Shown: positions 1 to 5,818, counted from the stretch's first letter. The stretch is 6,622 nt of DNA from Acidobacteriota bacterium (GCA_003222375.1 QHVX01000112.1:1-6622), one strand, 5' to 3'. Program-made: numbers and translations. Notes: a model not told the origin generated them from the sequence alone.

Positions 1-1
1 G

Positions 2-70
2 CTCGGCGCCGGAAGTGAGAACGACAGCCTGACCGTCGGCGGTCCCGTCCTCGGCCCCGTGTACGCGTAA
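2..70 (+). CDS. C-terminal end of an unidentified protein (5' part outside window)
   Basis: Only frame 2 stays open from the left edge; the other two plus frames hit stops within the first 32 bases. It gives 22 residues, ending in GGPVLGPVYA, then TAA at 68-70. Third codon positions are about 85% G or C, as in the confident genes here, which supports real coding sequence. The fragment is too short to assign a family. Its stop lies only 7 bp from the stop of the opposing small secreted-protein gene, and I see no terminator hairpin between them. An open frame this short can arise by chance, so confidence is moderate to low. Confidence 0.4.
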   Translation, partial: LGAGSENDSLTVGGPVLGPVYA

Positions 71-77
71 GTCCAAA

Positions 78-425
78 TCAATCGATAGGTGGCGGCAGCG
101 ACGGTATATCAATTATCTCGCGCTGGCAGAGTGGGTTGTAGACAGGCGGTGGAGTCTCGATGACCGGCGTCGCAACGTTCAGCGCCTGGGTCACGAGAAC
201 TTCGGTCCCAGCGAACGTAAACGATGGAGTCCCGACAGTCACATATTCGTTTGTATTTGAAGCGAAGCCGTTCGTAAACACGACCCGCAACGTGGATGGC
301 GATAACTGCACAACGTTCACGCTTGGGTTTGGCGGTGGCCCACCTAAATCGAAGCAAGTCCCGATGCTGGCGGAGAGGGGCATCGTTAAGAGAATTAAAG
401 CTGCCGCAGCGATTAGCTGTCGCAT
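78..425 (-). CDS. Small secreted proline-rich protein of unknown function
   Basis: 115 residues, family not recognised. The start is set at the ATG at 425 because it opens a classic signal peptide (MRQLIAAAALILLTMPLSAS). The same frame stays open further upstream, but that stretch lies antisense to nothing it could share and overlaps the end of the hydratase gene, so it is discounted. Cleavage is probably near residue 20, leaving about 95 residues. The mature part has two cysteines (C24 and C100) that could form a disulfide, a GGPPPNP stretch at 28-34, a middle rich in Thr, Val and Phe that suggests beta strands, and a proline-rich tail ending PPPID. C24 is not in a lipobox, so a lipoprotein is unlikely. 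No good Shine-Dalgarno is visible. It starts 37 bp after the hydratase stop and is probably cotranscribed with it. Codon use is less GC-biased than in its neighbours, with several TTA, ATA and CTA codons, as often seen in lineage-specific genes. The product is probably exported to the periplasm or cell surface. Confidence 0.6.
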   Translation of the reverse strand: MRQLIAAAALILLTMPLSASIGTCFDLGGPPPNPSVNVVQLSPSTLRVVFTNGFASNTNEYVTVGTPSFTFAGTEVLVTQALNVATPVIETPPPVYNPLCQREIIDIPSLPPPID

Positions 426-462
426 AGTTGCCGTTTTACAAAGGTGTTCAGAAACCGAGCAA

Positions 463-1263
463 CTATTTTCCCGCAAATTGCGGCTTACGTTTCTGGTTGT
501 AGGCGCCGAGACCTTCTTTGGCGTCATCGCTCTGGAAGAGTTGCTGTTGCAGCTCGCGCTCGACCGCCAGCGCGCTCTCCATCGGGATCTCCCACCCGGT
601 CTGCACCGATCGCTTGATGCGGCCAACGGCTTTCGCCGCTTTGTTAGGCGGACAGAAGCTCCATGCATACTCCATCACGCGGTCCCACCACTTCCGCCCA
701 CCCTCTTCAGCCGGCCACACATAATTGACGATGCCCCATTCCTGGGCCTGCTCGAAGTCGAACAGATTCCCCTCGCCCATGAGTTGGATTGCCCGCGACT
801 TGCCGACGATGCGCGAAAGTCGCTGCGTGCCGCCGGTTCCCGGCAGAACGCCGAGGGTGACTTCCGGCAGACCGACTTTGCCGGCGCCCTTTTGCGCGAT
901 GCGAATGTCGGCCGCCATCGCGATCTCCAATCCGCCACCGACGGTGTGTCCGTTCAGCGCGGCGATCACGAGCTTCGGCGTCTGCTCCAGGCGCAGCAGC
1001 GTCTCATTCGCGTGAAGGCAAAAGAAGTATTTGAACTGCGGCGTCACTTCGGAAAGCATCTTGATGTTCGCGCCGGCGGAGAAGAATTTCTCGCCCGCGC
1101 CGCGCATCACGATCACGTGGACTTCGTCGTCCATCCTCGCTTTGAGGATGCAGTCGTCCAGCTCGCGATTCATTTCGTAGGTGTAGGTATTGGCGGGAGG
1201 GTCGTTAAGTTCAAAAATCGCAACGCCCTTTTCCACCCGGTAGTCGATTAAATTACCTGCCAT
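463..1263 (-). CDS. Enoyl-CoA hydratase/isomerase (crotonase) family protein
   Basis: 266 residues, normal length for a single-domain crotonase. These enzymes bind acyl-CoA thioesters and stabilise an enolate in an oxyanion hole; the commonest reaction is hydration of 2-enoyl-CoA in beta-oxidation, in the cytoplasm. The first oxyanion-hole segment is FSAGANIKML (61-70) and the second lies in NGHTVGGGLEIA (104-115). E113 and E134 (in GLPEVTLGVLPGTGGTQRL) correspond to the two catalytic glutamates of rat mitochondrial hydratase (Glu144 and Glu164), so hydratase activity is plausible. The C-terminus, with KEGLGAYNQKRKPQF, is family-typical. The start at 1263 has AGGAG at 1270-1274, 6 nt away; an in-frame ATG 15 codons upstream would run over the divergent gene's start and is discarded. 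The motif near residue 25 reads NTYTYEM rather than the usual NALN, which may change the acyl pocket. The exact substrate cannot be named: a hydratase, isomerase or other crotonase chemistry is possible. Divergent from the amidohydrolase gene. Confidence 0.93.
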   Translation of the reverse strand: MAGNLIDYRVEKGVAIFELNDPPANTYTYEMNRELDDCILKARMDDEVHVIVMRGAGEKFFSAGANIKMLSEVTPQFKYFFCLHANETLLRLEQTPKLVIAALNGHTVGGGLEIAMAADIRIAQKGAGKVGLPEVTLGVLPGTGGTQRLSRIVGKSRAIQLMGEGNLFDFEQAQEWGIVNYVWPAEEGGRKWWDRVMEYAWSFCPPNKAAKAVGRIKRSVQTGWEIPMESALAVERELQQQLFQSDDAKEGLGAYNQKRKPQFAGK

Positions 1264-1269
1264 CGATTT

Positions 1270-1274
1270 CTCCT
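1270..1274 (-). promoter_or_regulatory. Ribosome binding site of the crotonase gene
   Basis: AGGAG on the minus strand, 6 nt before the ATG at 1263. It decides the start against the ATG further upstream at 1308. Confidence 0.75.
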
Positions 1275-1289
1275 GTATCCAAAAAACGC

Positions 1290-1295
1290 ATTGTA
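1290..1295 (-). promoter_or_regulatory. Possible -10 element for the crotonase gene
   Basis: TACAAT on the minus strand differs from the sigma-70 consensus TATAAT at one base. It would give a transcript starting about 20 nt before the crotonase ATG. No convincing -35 lies 16-18 bp upstream; that position already falls inside the divergent gene. Treat as a candidate only. Confidence 0.25.
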
Positions 1296-1299
1296 CGTC

Positions 1300-1304
1300 G
1301 GAGG
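1300..1304 (+). promoter_or_regulatory. Ribosome binding site of the amidohydrolase gene
   Basis: GGAGG, 4 nt before the ATG at 1309. It lies downstream of the alternative TTG at 1291, so it favours the ATG start, which also places the signal peptide directly at the N-terminus. Confidence 0.7.
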
Positions 1305-1308
1305 TCAA

Positions 1309-2568
1309 ATGATCAGAGCGAGGCTCATATTCCTTGCGACTGCGTTGGTGGCGGTCGCCGCCCAGTCACAAGTCACGGCCGTGCACGCGCACCGCCTGCT
1401 GGACGTGCGAACCGGCAGCGTTTCAGATGCATTCATCATCGTGCGGGGCGATCGCATCGATTTGATTGCGCACAGCGCCCCTGCCAACGCCAATGTGATC
1501 GATCTCGGCGATGCCACAGTGCTGCCGGGGCTGATCGACTGCCACGTGCACCTCGAAACGGATTGGAATGACTTCTCAGCCAGCGGGAGCCTCCGCCGTT
1601 CCGCTCCTCAGAAGACGCTCCTCGGCCTTCAGAACGCGCAGTTCTATCTGAGCCGTGGATTCACGACCGTGCGCGATGCCGGCACCGACGATCTCGCGTT
1701 CGGCATCATCGCGTTGCGCGATGCATTCGCGAAGGGGATGTTTGATGGTCCGCGAGTGATCGCGGCCGGCGTGCCGATCTCGATCACGGGCGGACATGCC
1801 GACCTGAATCCGCTCGCATCTGACGTTCCGCTGCATCCGTTTCCGAACATCGCCGACACGCCCGATCAGGGGCGCGCCGCCGTGCGCTACAACGTAAAGT
1901 TCGGCGCGGACTGGATCAAGGTGATGGCCAGCGGCGGCGTTCTCGATCCGTTCAGCGACTACACGGTGCAGGAGCTAAGTGATGCGACGCTACGCGAAAT
2001 CGTCGCGACCGCGCATCAGGCGAAGCGGCGCGTCATGGCGCACGCCGAAGGAGCCGCGGGAATCAAGGCGGCCGTCCAGGCGGGAGTCGATTCGATCGAG
2101 CACGGCACGATGCTCGATGATGAAACCGCCGCCATGATGGAGCAGCGCGGCACGTGGCTCGTTCCGACGCTGGAAACATTTCAACGCGAAGTACCGCCGT
2201 CGTCAGGCATCGAGCCGATGATGGTCGAGAAGGGGAAACAGATCCTCAAATTCCAGCAGCCGGCCTTCGAGCGCGCGATCGCGCATCATCTGAGGATTGC
2301 CTACGGCCTCGACGACGAGCCGAAATATACGACGCGCGAATTCGAGGCGCTGGTGAAAGGCGGCCTGACGCCGCTTCAGGCGATCCAAACCGCCACGATG
2401 AACGCCGCGGCGCTGCTGCAGATCGATGCCGGCGCGATCGAGCCGGGCAAATTTGCCGACATTGTCGCGATCGACGGCGATCCACTGAAAGACATCAAGG
2501 TCATGGACCGCGTCACGTTCGTCATGAAAGGCGGGAAAGTCATCCAATCACAGCGCGTCGCCAAATGA
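1309..2568 (+). CDS. Exported metal-dependent amidohydrolase (prolidase/imidazolonepropionase-like)
   Basis: 419 residues, normal for the amidohydrolase superfamily (TIM barrel with a small beta-sandwich made from both termini). Residues 1-21 form a signal peptide, so the enzyme is probably periplasmic or secreted. Metal-site elements appear in order: HVH at 79-81 (strand 1), K204 in DWIKVMASGG (the lysine usually carbamylated to bridge two metals), H245 in AHAEGAAG, H265 in IEHGTM, and an Asp at 335 or 336. GGHAD (161-165) is also typical. The C-terminal FADIVAIDGDPL stretch and a final strand near 400-412 complete the sandwich. Relatives include Xaa-Pro dipeptidases and other hydrolases of cyclic or peptide amides; the substrate cannot be predicted. 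The strand-8 region is odd: relatives usually read GTDAG followed by a His-Gly, but this protein reads GLDDEPKYTT (333-342), about three residues shorter and without that His. The gene ends inside the last codons of the convergent phosphofructokinase gene. Confidence 0.9.
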   Translation: MIRARLIFLATALVAVAAQSQVTAVHAHRLLDVRTGSVSDAFIIVRGDRIDLIAHSAPANANVIDLGDATVLPGLIDCHVHLETDWNDFSASGSLRRSAPQKTLLGLQNAQFYLSRGFTTVRDAGTDDLAFGIIALRDAFAKGMFDGPRVIAAGVPISITGGHADLNPLASDVPLHPFPNIADTPDQGRAAVRYNVKFGADWIKVMASGGVLDPFSDYTVQELSDATLREIVATAHQAKRRVMAHAEGAAGIKAAVQAGVDSIEHGTMLDDETAAMMEQRGTWLVPTLETFQREVPPSSGIEPMMVEKGKQILKFQQPAFERAIAHHLRIAYGLDDEPKYTTREFEALVKGGLTPLQAIQTATMNAAALLQIDAGAIEPGKFADIVAIDGDPLKDIKVMDRVTFVMKGGKVIQSQRVAK

Positions 2569-3624
2569 GATGCCGAGGCTTCGCGCGGTCGCGACCAGCT
2601 CACCGTCAGGATCGACGTACTTCGGATTCGACACCGCATCGCGAATCGGCACCGCGACGATTTGCTCGCCGCGCAGCGCGACCATCTTTCCGAAGTCGCC
2701 TTTTGCGATCAGATCGGCCGCCGCCTTGCCGAAGCGCGTCGCGAGCACACGATCGAACGGGATCGGCGAGCCGCCACGCTGAATGTGCCCGAGCACGGTC
2801 ACGCGGATCTCGAGGTTGATCGCGCGCGCGATCTCGTCCGCGACCTGGTACGCGATGCCGCCCAGGCGCTTGGAACGGCGGTCGATGTAGCGCTCCGCCC
2901 CACCCACCCGCTTCGCGCCCTCCGCGACGACGATGATGTCGAAGGGCGAGCCTTCCTTCTGCCGCGATCGGATCGATTCGACGATCGCCTCGGGTGTGTA
3001 CGGAATCTCCGGAATCAGGATGATGTCCGCTCCACCCGCCAGCCCGGAGTGCAACGCGATCCAGCCGCAGTGACGGCCCATCACTTCCAGAATCATCACG
3101 CGATCGTGGCTCTCGGCCGTCGTGTGCAATCGATCGACAGCATCGGTCGCGACGGAAACGGCGGTCATGAATCCGAACGTGAAGTCGGTCGCCGCGAGGT
3201 CGTTGTCGATCGTCTTCGGTACCGCGATCATCGGGATGCCCATCTCGAAGAGACGTTGCGCGATCTTCAGCGTGCCGTCGCCGCCGATCGCGATGATGCC
3301 GTCGAGACCGAGCTCCTTGATGTTCCTGAGCAGGAGCGCGGAGCGGTCTTCTTTGCCTGCTTCGACCGGAAACTCGAAAGGATTGCCGCGGTTGGTCGTG
3401 CGTAGAAGCGTTCCGCCTTTCGGAAGGATGCCGCGAATGAGCTCGTTGGTCAGCGGAATGCACGACTTGTTGAGCAGGCCTTCGAACCCGAGCTGGATGC
3501 CGAGGACTTCGAGGTCGTGGTCGCGGGTGGCGGTGCGAACCGCGGCCCGGATCACGGCGTTGAGTCCCGGGCAATCGCCGCCGCCGGTCAGGATCCCGAT
3601 TCGCTTGATTGCGCGCATTCTCAT
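2548..3624 (-). CDS. pfkA: 6-phosphofructokinase, probably ATP-dependent, group III-like
   Basis: 358 residues, slightly longer than E. coli PfkA (320). It phosphorylates fructose 6-phosphate to fructose 1,6-bisphosphate in glycolysis, in the cytoplasm. Visible motifs: the N-terminal GGGDCPGLNAVIR (14-26); GGDGT (114-118); the catalytic loop PKTIDND (136-142) with base D140; MGRHCGW (182-188) for sugar-phosphate binding; and HIQRGGSP (280-287). At the two positions that separate phosphate donors, it has Gly (G117, equal to E. coli 104) and Lys (K137, equal to 124). Gly at the first position indicates ATP; PPi-dependent enzymes carry Asp there. Lys at the second is shared with PPi enzymes and with atypical ATP enzymes (the mixed-substrate or group III type). 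The start is the ATG at 3624; a second ATG two codons later (3618) is equally possible, and neither has a good Shine-Dalgarno because GC-rich repeats reach to the start codon. Its stop overlaps the amidohydrolase gene by 21 bp. It is divergent from the small membrane-protein gene. Confidence 0.93.
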   Translation of the reverse strand: MRMRAIKRIGILTGGGDCPGLNAVIRAAVRTATRDHDLEVLGIQLGFEGLLNKSCIPLTNELIRGILPKGGTLLRTTNRGNPFEFPVEAGKEDRSALLLRNIKELGLDGIIAIGGDGTLKIAQRLFEMGIPMIAVPKTIDNDLAATDFTFGFMTAVSVATDAVDRLHTTAESHDRVMILEVMGRHCGWIALHSGLAGGADIILIPEIPYTPEAIVESIRSRQKEGSPFDIIVVAEGAKRVGGAERYIDRRSKRLGGIAYQVADEIARAINLEIRVTVLGHIQRGGSPIPFDRVLATRFGKAAADLIAKGDFGKMVALRGEQIVAVPIRDAVSNPKYVDPDGELVATARSLGISFGDAL

Positions 3625-3626
3625 GG

Positions 3627-3656
3627 AGTGCCGCGTGCCGAAGTGCCGCGTGCCGC
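3627..3656. repeat. Tandem 15 bp GC-rich repeat just upstream of pfkA
   Basis: Two adjacent copies of AGTGCCGCGTGCCGA (3627-3641 and 3642-3656, differing only in the last base). The shared core GTGCCGCGTG (3628-3637, 3643-3652) occurs again inverted as CACGCGGCAC at 3679-3688, so either copy could form a 10 bp stem. This looks like a REP-type extragenic repeat; it ends two bases from the pfkA start codon. Confidence 0.6.
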
Positions 3657-3687
3657 GAGTCTACAGCGGAGCTTGCTTCACGCGGCA

Positions 3688-3706
3688 CCCGGAACGCGGC
3701 TCCGGG
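3688..3706. repeat. Short hairpin in the pfkA / membrane-protein divergent region
   Basis: CCCGGA (3688-3693) and TCCGGG (3701-3706) form a 6 bp inverted repeat with a 7-base loop. It adjoins the inverted copy of the 15 bp repeat core, so it may be part of the same repeat element. Confidence 0.4.
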
Positions 3707-3727
3707 CACTCCCCTTGCTCATCTATT

Positions 3728-3756
3728 AGCTTGTCAGCGTCACGCTGACGAAAGCT
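3728..3756 (+). promoter_or_regulatory. Palindrome before the small membrane-protein gene (operator or leader hairpin)
   Basis: GTCAGCGTCACGCTGAC at 3733-3749 is a perfect 8+1+8 palindrome. Outer arms AGCTT (3728-3732) and AAGCT (3752-3756) also pair, leaving a two-base bulge (GA). As RNA it would be a 12 bp hairpin with loop TCA. It stops one base before the Shine-Dalgarno GGAGG at 3758-3762. It could be a repressor operator or a leader structure affecting translation; the sequence alone does not decide. Confidence 0.5.
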
Positions 3757-3757
3757 T

Positions 3758-3762
3758 GGAGG
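3758..3762 (+). promoter_or_regulatory. Ribosome binding site of the small membrane-protein gene
   Basis: GGAGG with 7 nt to the ATG at 3770, near-ideal spacing. It sits immediately after the right arm of the palindrome, so its access could depend on that fold. Confidence 0.8.
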
Positions 3763-3769
3763 AAAGAGC

Positions 3770-4024
3770 ATGAGTATCCTTGGATGGCTGTTGTTTGGTC
3801 TCATCGTCGGCGCGATCGCAAAGTTCCTCATGCCGGGACGCGATCCGGGTGGCTGGATTGTCACCATTCTTCTCGGCGTCGCCGGCTCATTCGTCGGCGG
3901 CTTCCTGGCCTCGGCCCTTCTCGGACGCCAGGAGCAGACGGCCGGCTGGATCGGCTCGATCATCGGGGCGATTGTCCTGCTGTTCATCTATCGTCTGATT
4001 GTGGGACGCCGGACTGTAGTTTAA
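3770..4024 (+). CDS. GlsB/YeaQ/YmgE family small stress-response membrane protein
   Basis: 84 residues, the usual length for this family (Pfam Transgly_assoc; the old name 'transglycosylase-associated' does not imply enzyme activity). Three hydrophobic segments are visible: about 3-20 (ending before FLMPGRDPGG), 28-51 and 58-77, each rich in glycine and small residues, with a basic tail ending GRRTVV. The conserved features are the GLIVGAIAKFLMPG block with the following PGG, and the W-I-G-SIIGAIV block in the third segment. It sits in the inner membrane; relatives are induced by stress and lack a defined biochemical role. The start is firm because of the well-placed GGAGG. The gene stands alone between a divergent pfkA promoter region and a strong terminator. 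Confidence 0.9.
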   Translation: MSILGWLLFGLIVGAIAKFLMPGRDPGGWIVTILLGVAGSFVGGFLASALLGRQEQTAGWIGSIIGAIVLLFIYRLIVGRRTVV

Positions 4025-4047
4025 ACATTTCTCCTGCAGTGGGTTTG

Positions 4048-4070
4048 GCCCCGCGAGAGCGGGGCTTTTT
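4048..4070 (+). terminator. Rho-independent terminator of the small membrane-protein gene
   Basis: GCCCCGC (4048-4054) pairs with GCGGGGC (4059-4065) around a GAGA tetraloop, followed directly by five T residues. It lies 23 bp after the stop codon. Confidence 0.9.
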
Positions 4071-4115
4071 GTTGCCCATGCGTTTCAACGGGCGCCGCAA
4101 GCCGGTCGTACTATC

Positions 4116-4143
4116 GACGAAACAATTCATCGGGTTGTTCGTC
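4116..4143. repeat. Imperfect inverted repeat upstream of the htrA gene
   Basis: GACGAAACAA (4116-4125) pairs with TTGTTCGTC (4135-4143) with one bulged A and a 9-base loop. It lies in the 158 bp between the upstream terminator and the protease start, the only place for that gene's promoter. It could be an operator half-site pair or chance. I found no convincing -35/-10 pair in this gap. Confidence 0.3.
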
Positions 4144-4228
4144 ACACCCTAGACGGCAGCCGCAGGCGGGTGGAAAATACCTGGACCACGGCCAGCGTTC
4201 TTCAACCCACAAGGAGCAATCAAAAGCC

Positions 4229-5794
4229 ATGAACTCACGTACCAAACGCATTTTGTCGACCGTCGCGATCATCATCGCGTCGGTAGTGTTCGGCATCGTC
4301 ATCAGCGCCGATCTCGGTCTGATGCGCAAGTCGAACGCACAGTCAGCGCCGGTGATTCAAACCTCATCCGGCCCAGCGGTCGCGACTACGGTCAGCGTCC
4401 CGTCGTTCGCCGACATCGCCGCGCGCGTTGCGCCGGCAGTCGTCTCGATCACTTCGACCGAGGTGGTCAAGACGAGCGATATGCGCCGGCGGAATTTCGG
4501 GATCGATCCGTTCGACTTTTTCTTCCCGAATCCGAATGACGGACGTCGCCGCCCGAACAATCCTCGCGATCAAGGCGAGGACGACGAGCACGCGCAGCGC
4601 AGCGGTGGCTCGGGATTCATCATCTCGCCCGATGGCTACATCCTCACCAACAACCACGTCGTTGATGGAGCCACGAAAGTAGAAGTCCACTACGGCGCGG
4701 ACGCCGACGGCAACGGTGGCCACACCGTTTCCGCCAAGATCGTCGGCCGCGATCCGGCGACCGATATCGCACTGCTGAAGATCGATGCCGGCAGCGGCCT
4801 TCCAAACGTTCCGCTGGGCGATTCCGATCACATCCGCAAGGGCGATTGGGCGATCGCGATCGGCAACCCGTTCCAGTTTGAGAACACGCTGACGGTCGGC
4901 GTCATCTCCGCGAAAGGCCGCTCGCTCGGCCTGAGCCAGGAGACGCAGTCGTTCGAGAACTTCATCCAGACCGATGCCGCCATCAACTTCGGCAATTCCG
5001 GCGGACCGCTGCTCAACATCAACGGCGAAGTCGTCGGCATCAACACCGCGATTCGCGGTGGCGGAGCACAGGGACTCGGATTCGCAACGCCGATCAACAC
5101 CGCCAAGCGCCTCCTCCCCGAGCTGAAGAACGGCAAAGTCATCCGCGGCTACCTCGGCATGGGCATTGTCCCGGTGACCGACGACGTCAAAGACTCGTTC
5201 AAGCTCTCCGAAGCACGTGGAGCGCTAGTGCAGAACGTCGAAGCCGGCAAACCCGCAGAAAAGGCAGGCATCCAGCCCGGCGATGTGATCGTCGAGATCG
5301 ACGGACGGAAGATCAACACCAACCGCGAGCTCATCGACTACATCTCATATCTGCCGGTCGGCTCGAAGGTGAACATCACGGTCATCCGCGACGGACAGCG
5401 CAGGACGCTGAACGCGACGACGACCGAGCGTACCCTCGAAGCGGACAATTCGGACCGCAGCGACAACAGCAGCGTTCAGCCGTCCCGCAATCGTCTCGGA
5501 ATGTCGGTCGATAATCTGACGCCGCAGACGCGTCAGGCCTACAGCATCGACGACAAGATCCGCAACGGCGTGGTCGTAACGAACGTCAAGGAAGTTTCGC
5601 CCGCCGGTGAAGCACTGACCGAAGGCGATGTGATCACTGAAGTTCAAGGTACAAAAGTTAACGACGTCAACGATTTCCGCGCCGCGGTCGACCATCTGCC
5701 CAGCGGCAAGACAGTTCGTATGTACGTCGTCAGCTCGGGACGCGGCGGCAATAGCCGTCTGCTCCAGGGCTACCGCTTCATCAAAGTTCCTTAA
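4229..5794 (+). CDS. htrA: Do/DegP-like (HtrA) serine endoprotease with two PDZ domains
   Basis: 521 residues, typical of DegP/DegQ/MucD-type periplasmic proteases, which degrade or chaperone misfolded envelope proteins. The N-terminus has a charged start (RTKR) and a hydrophobic segment (8-28), a signal peptide or membrane anchor; the NAQSA stretch at 36-40 could hold a cleavage site. The trypsin-like domain spans about 58-300, with triad H143 (in LTNNHVVDG), D179 (in RDPATDIALLKI) and S257 (in NFGNSGGPL). Residues 85-125 form the variable loop, with FDFFFPNPND followed by a charged Arg- and Asp/Glu-rich stretch, as in DegP LA loops. PDZ1 covers about 305-395 (YLGMGI carboxylate-binding loop, GIQPGDVIVEIDG). 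A polar linker at 398-420 leads to PDZ2, about 422-515 (EGDVITEVQG). AAGGAG at 4211-4216 is the best Shine-Dalgarno, but at 12 nt its spacing is long. All catalytic residues are present, so the protein is expected to be active. It stands as a single-gene unit between two terminators. Confidence 0.95.
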   Translation: MNSRTKRILSTVAIIIASVVFGIVISADLGLMRKSNAQSAPVIQTSSGPAVATTVSVPSFADIAARVAPAVVSITSTEVVKTSDMRRRNFGIDPFDFFFPNPNDGRRRPNNPRDQGEDDEHAQRSGGSGFIISPDGYILTNNHVVDGATKVEVHYGADADGNGGHTVSAKIVGRDPATDIALLKIDAGSGLPNVPLGDSDHIRKGDWAIAIGNPFQFENTLTVGVISAKGRSLGLSQETQSFENFIQTDAAINFGNSGGPLLNINGEVVGINTAIRGGGAQGLGFATPINTAKRLLPELKNGKVIRGYLGMGIVPVTDDVKDSFKLSEARGALVQNVEAGKPAEKAGIQPGDVIVEIDGRKINTNRELIDYISYLPVGSKVNITVIRDGQRRTLNATTTERTLEADNSDRSDNSSVQPSRNRLGMSVDNLTPQTRQAYSIDDKIRNGVVVTNVKEVSPAGEALTEGDVITEVQGTKVNDVNDFRAAVDHLPSGKTVRMYVVSSGRGGNSRLLQGYRFIKVP

Positions 5795-5818
5795 TCTCAT
5801 TTCTTTCTTCTCAGGGGA

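Noticed and set aside
160..1251. A long open frame of 363 codons on the plus strand
   Set aside because: It is antisense to the crotonase gene and the secreted-protein gene. Its translation shows no family motif, while the opposite strand gives a complete crotonase with catalytic residues. High GC keeps the opposite frame open.
3627..3656. The tandem repeat as a CRISPR fragment
   Set aside because: The two copies are directly adjacent with no spacer, only 15 bp long, and no cas gene is nearby.
2606..3709. A 367-codon open frame on the minus strand over pfkA
   Set aside because: It is a shifted frame of the real pfkA gene; the product is Arg-, Pro- and His-rich with no motif, as expected for a GC-rich shadow frame.
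4078..4152. A 24-codon open frame starting just after the terminator at 4048-4070
   Set aside because: It has no ribosome binding site, starts immediately beyond a terminator, and its sequence shows no hydrophobic or other recognisable pattern.
4172..4200. GGAAAA and CGTTC as a possible ECF sigma (sigma-E-like) promoter for htrA
   Set aside because: The 18 bp spacing is long, the -35 lacks the usual GGAAC core, and the only support is the expectation that HtrA is stress-regulated.
1448..4857. Four copies of GCGATCGC (1448, 2275, 3812, 4850), the cyanobacterial HIP1 octamer
   Set aside because: All lie within coding sequence, where GCG, ATC and GCC-type codons are favoured in this GC-rich genome. 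The gene content does not suggest a cyanobacterium, and four copies are too few to argue for a special element.
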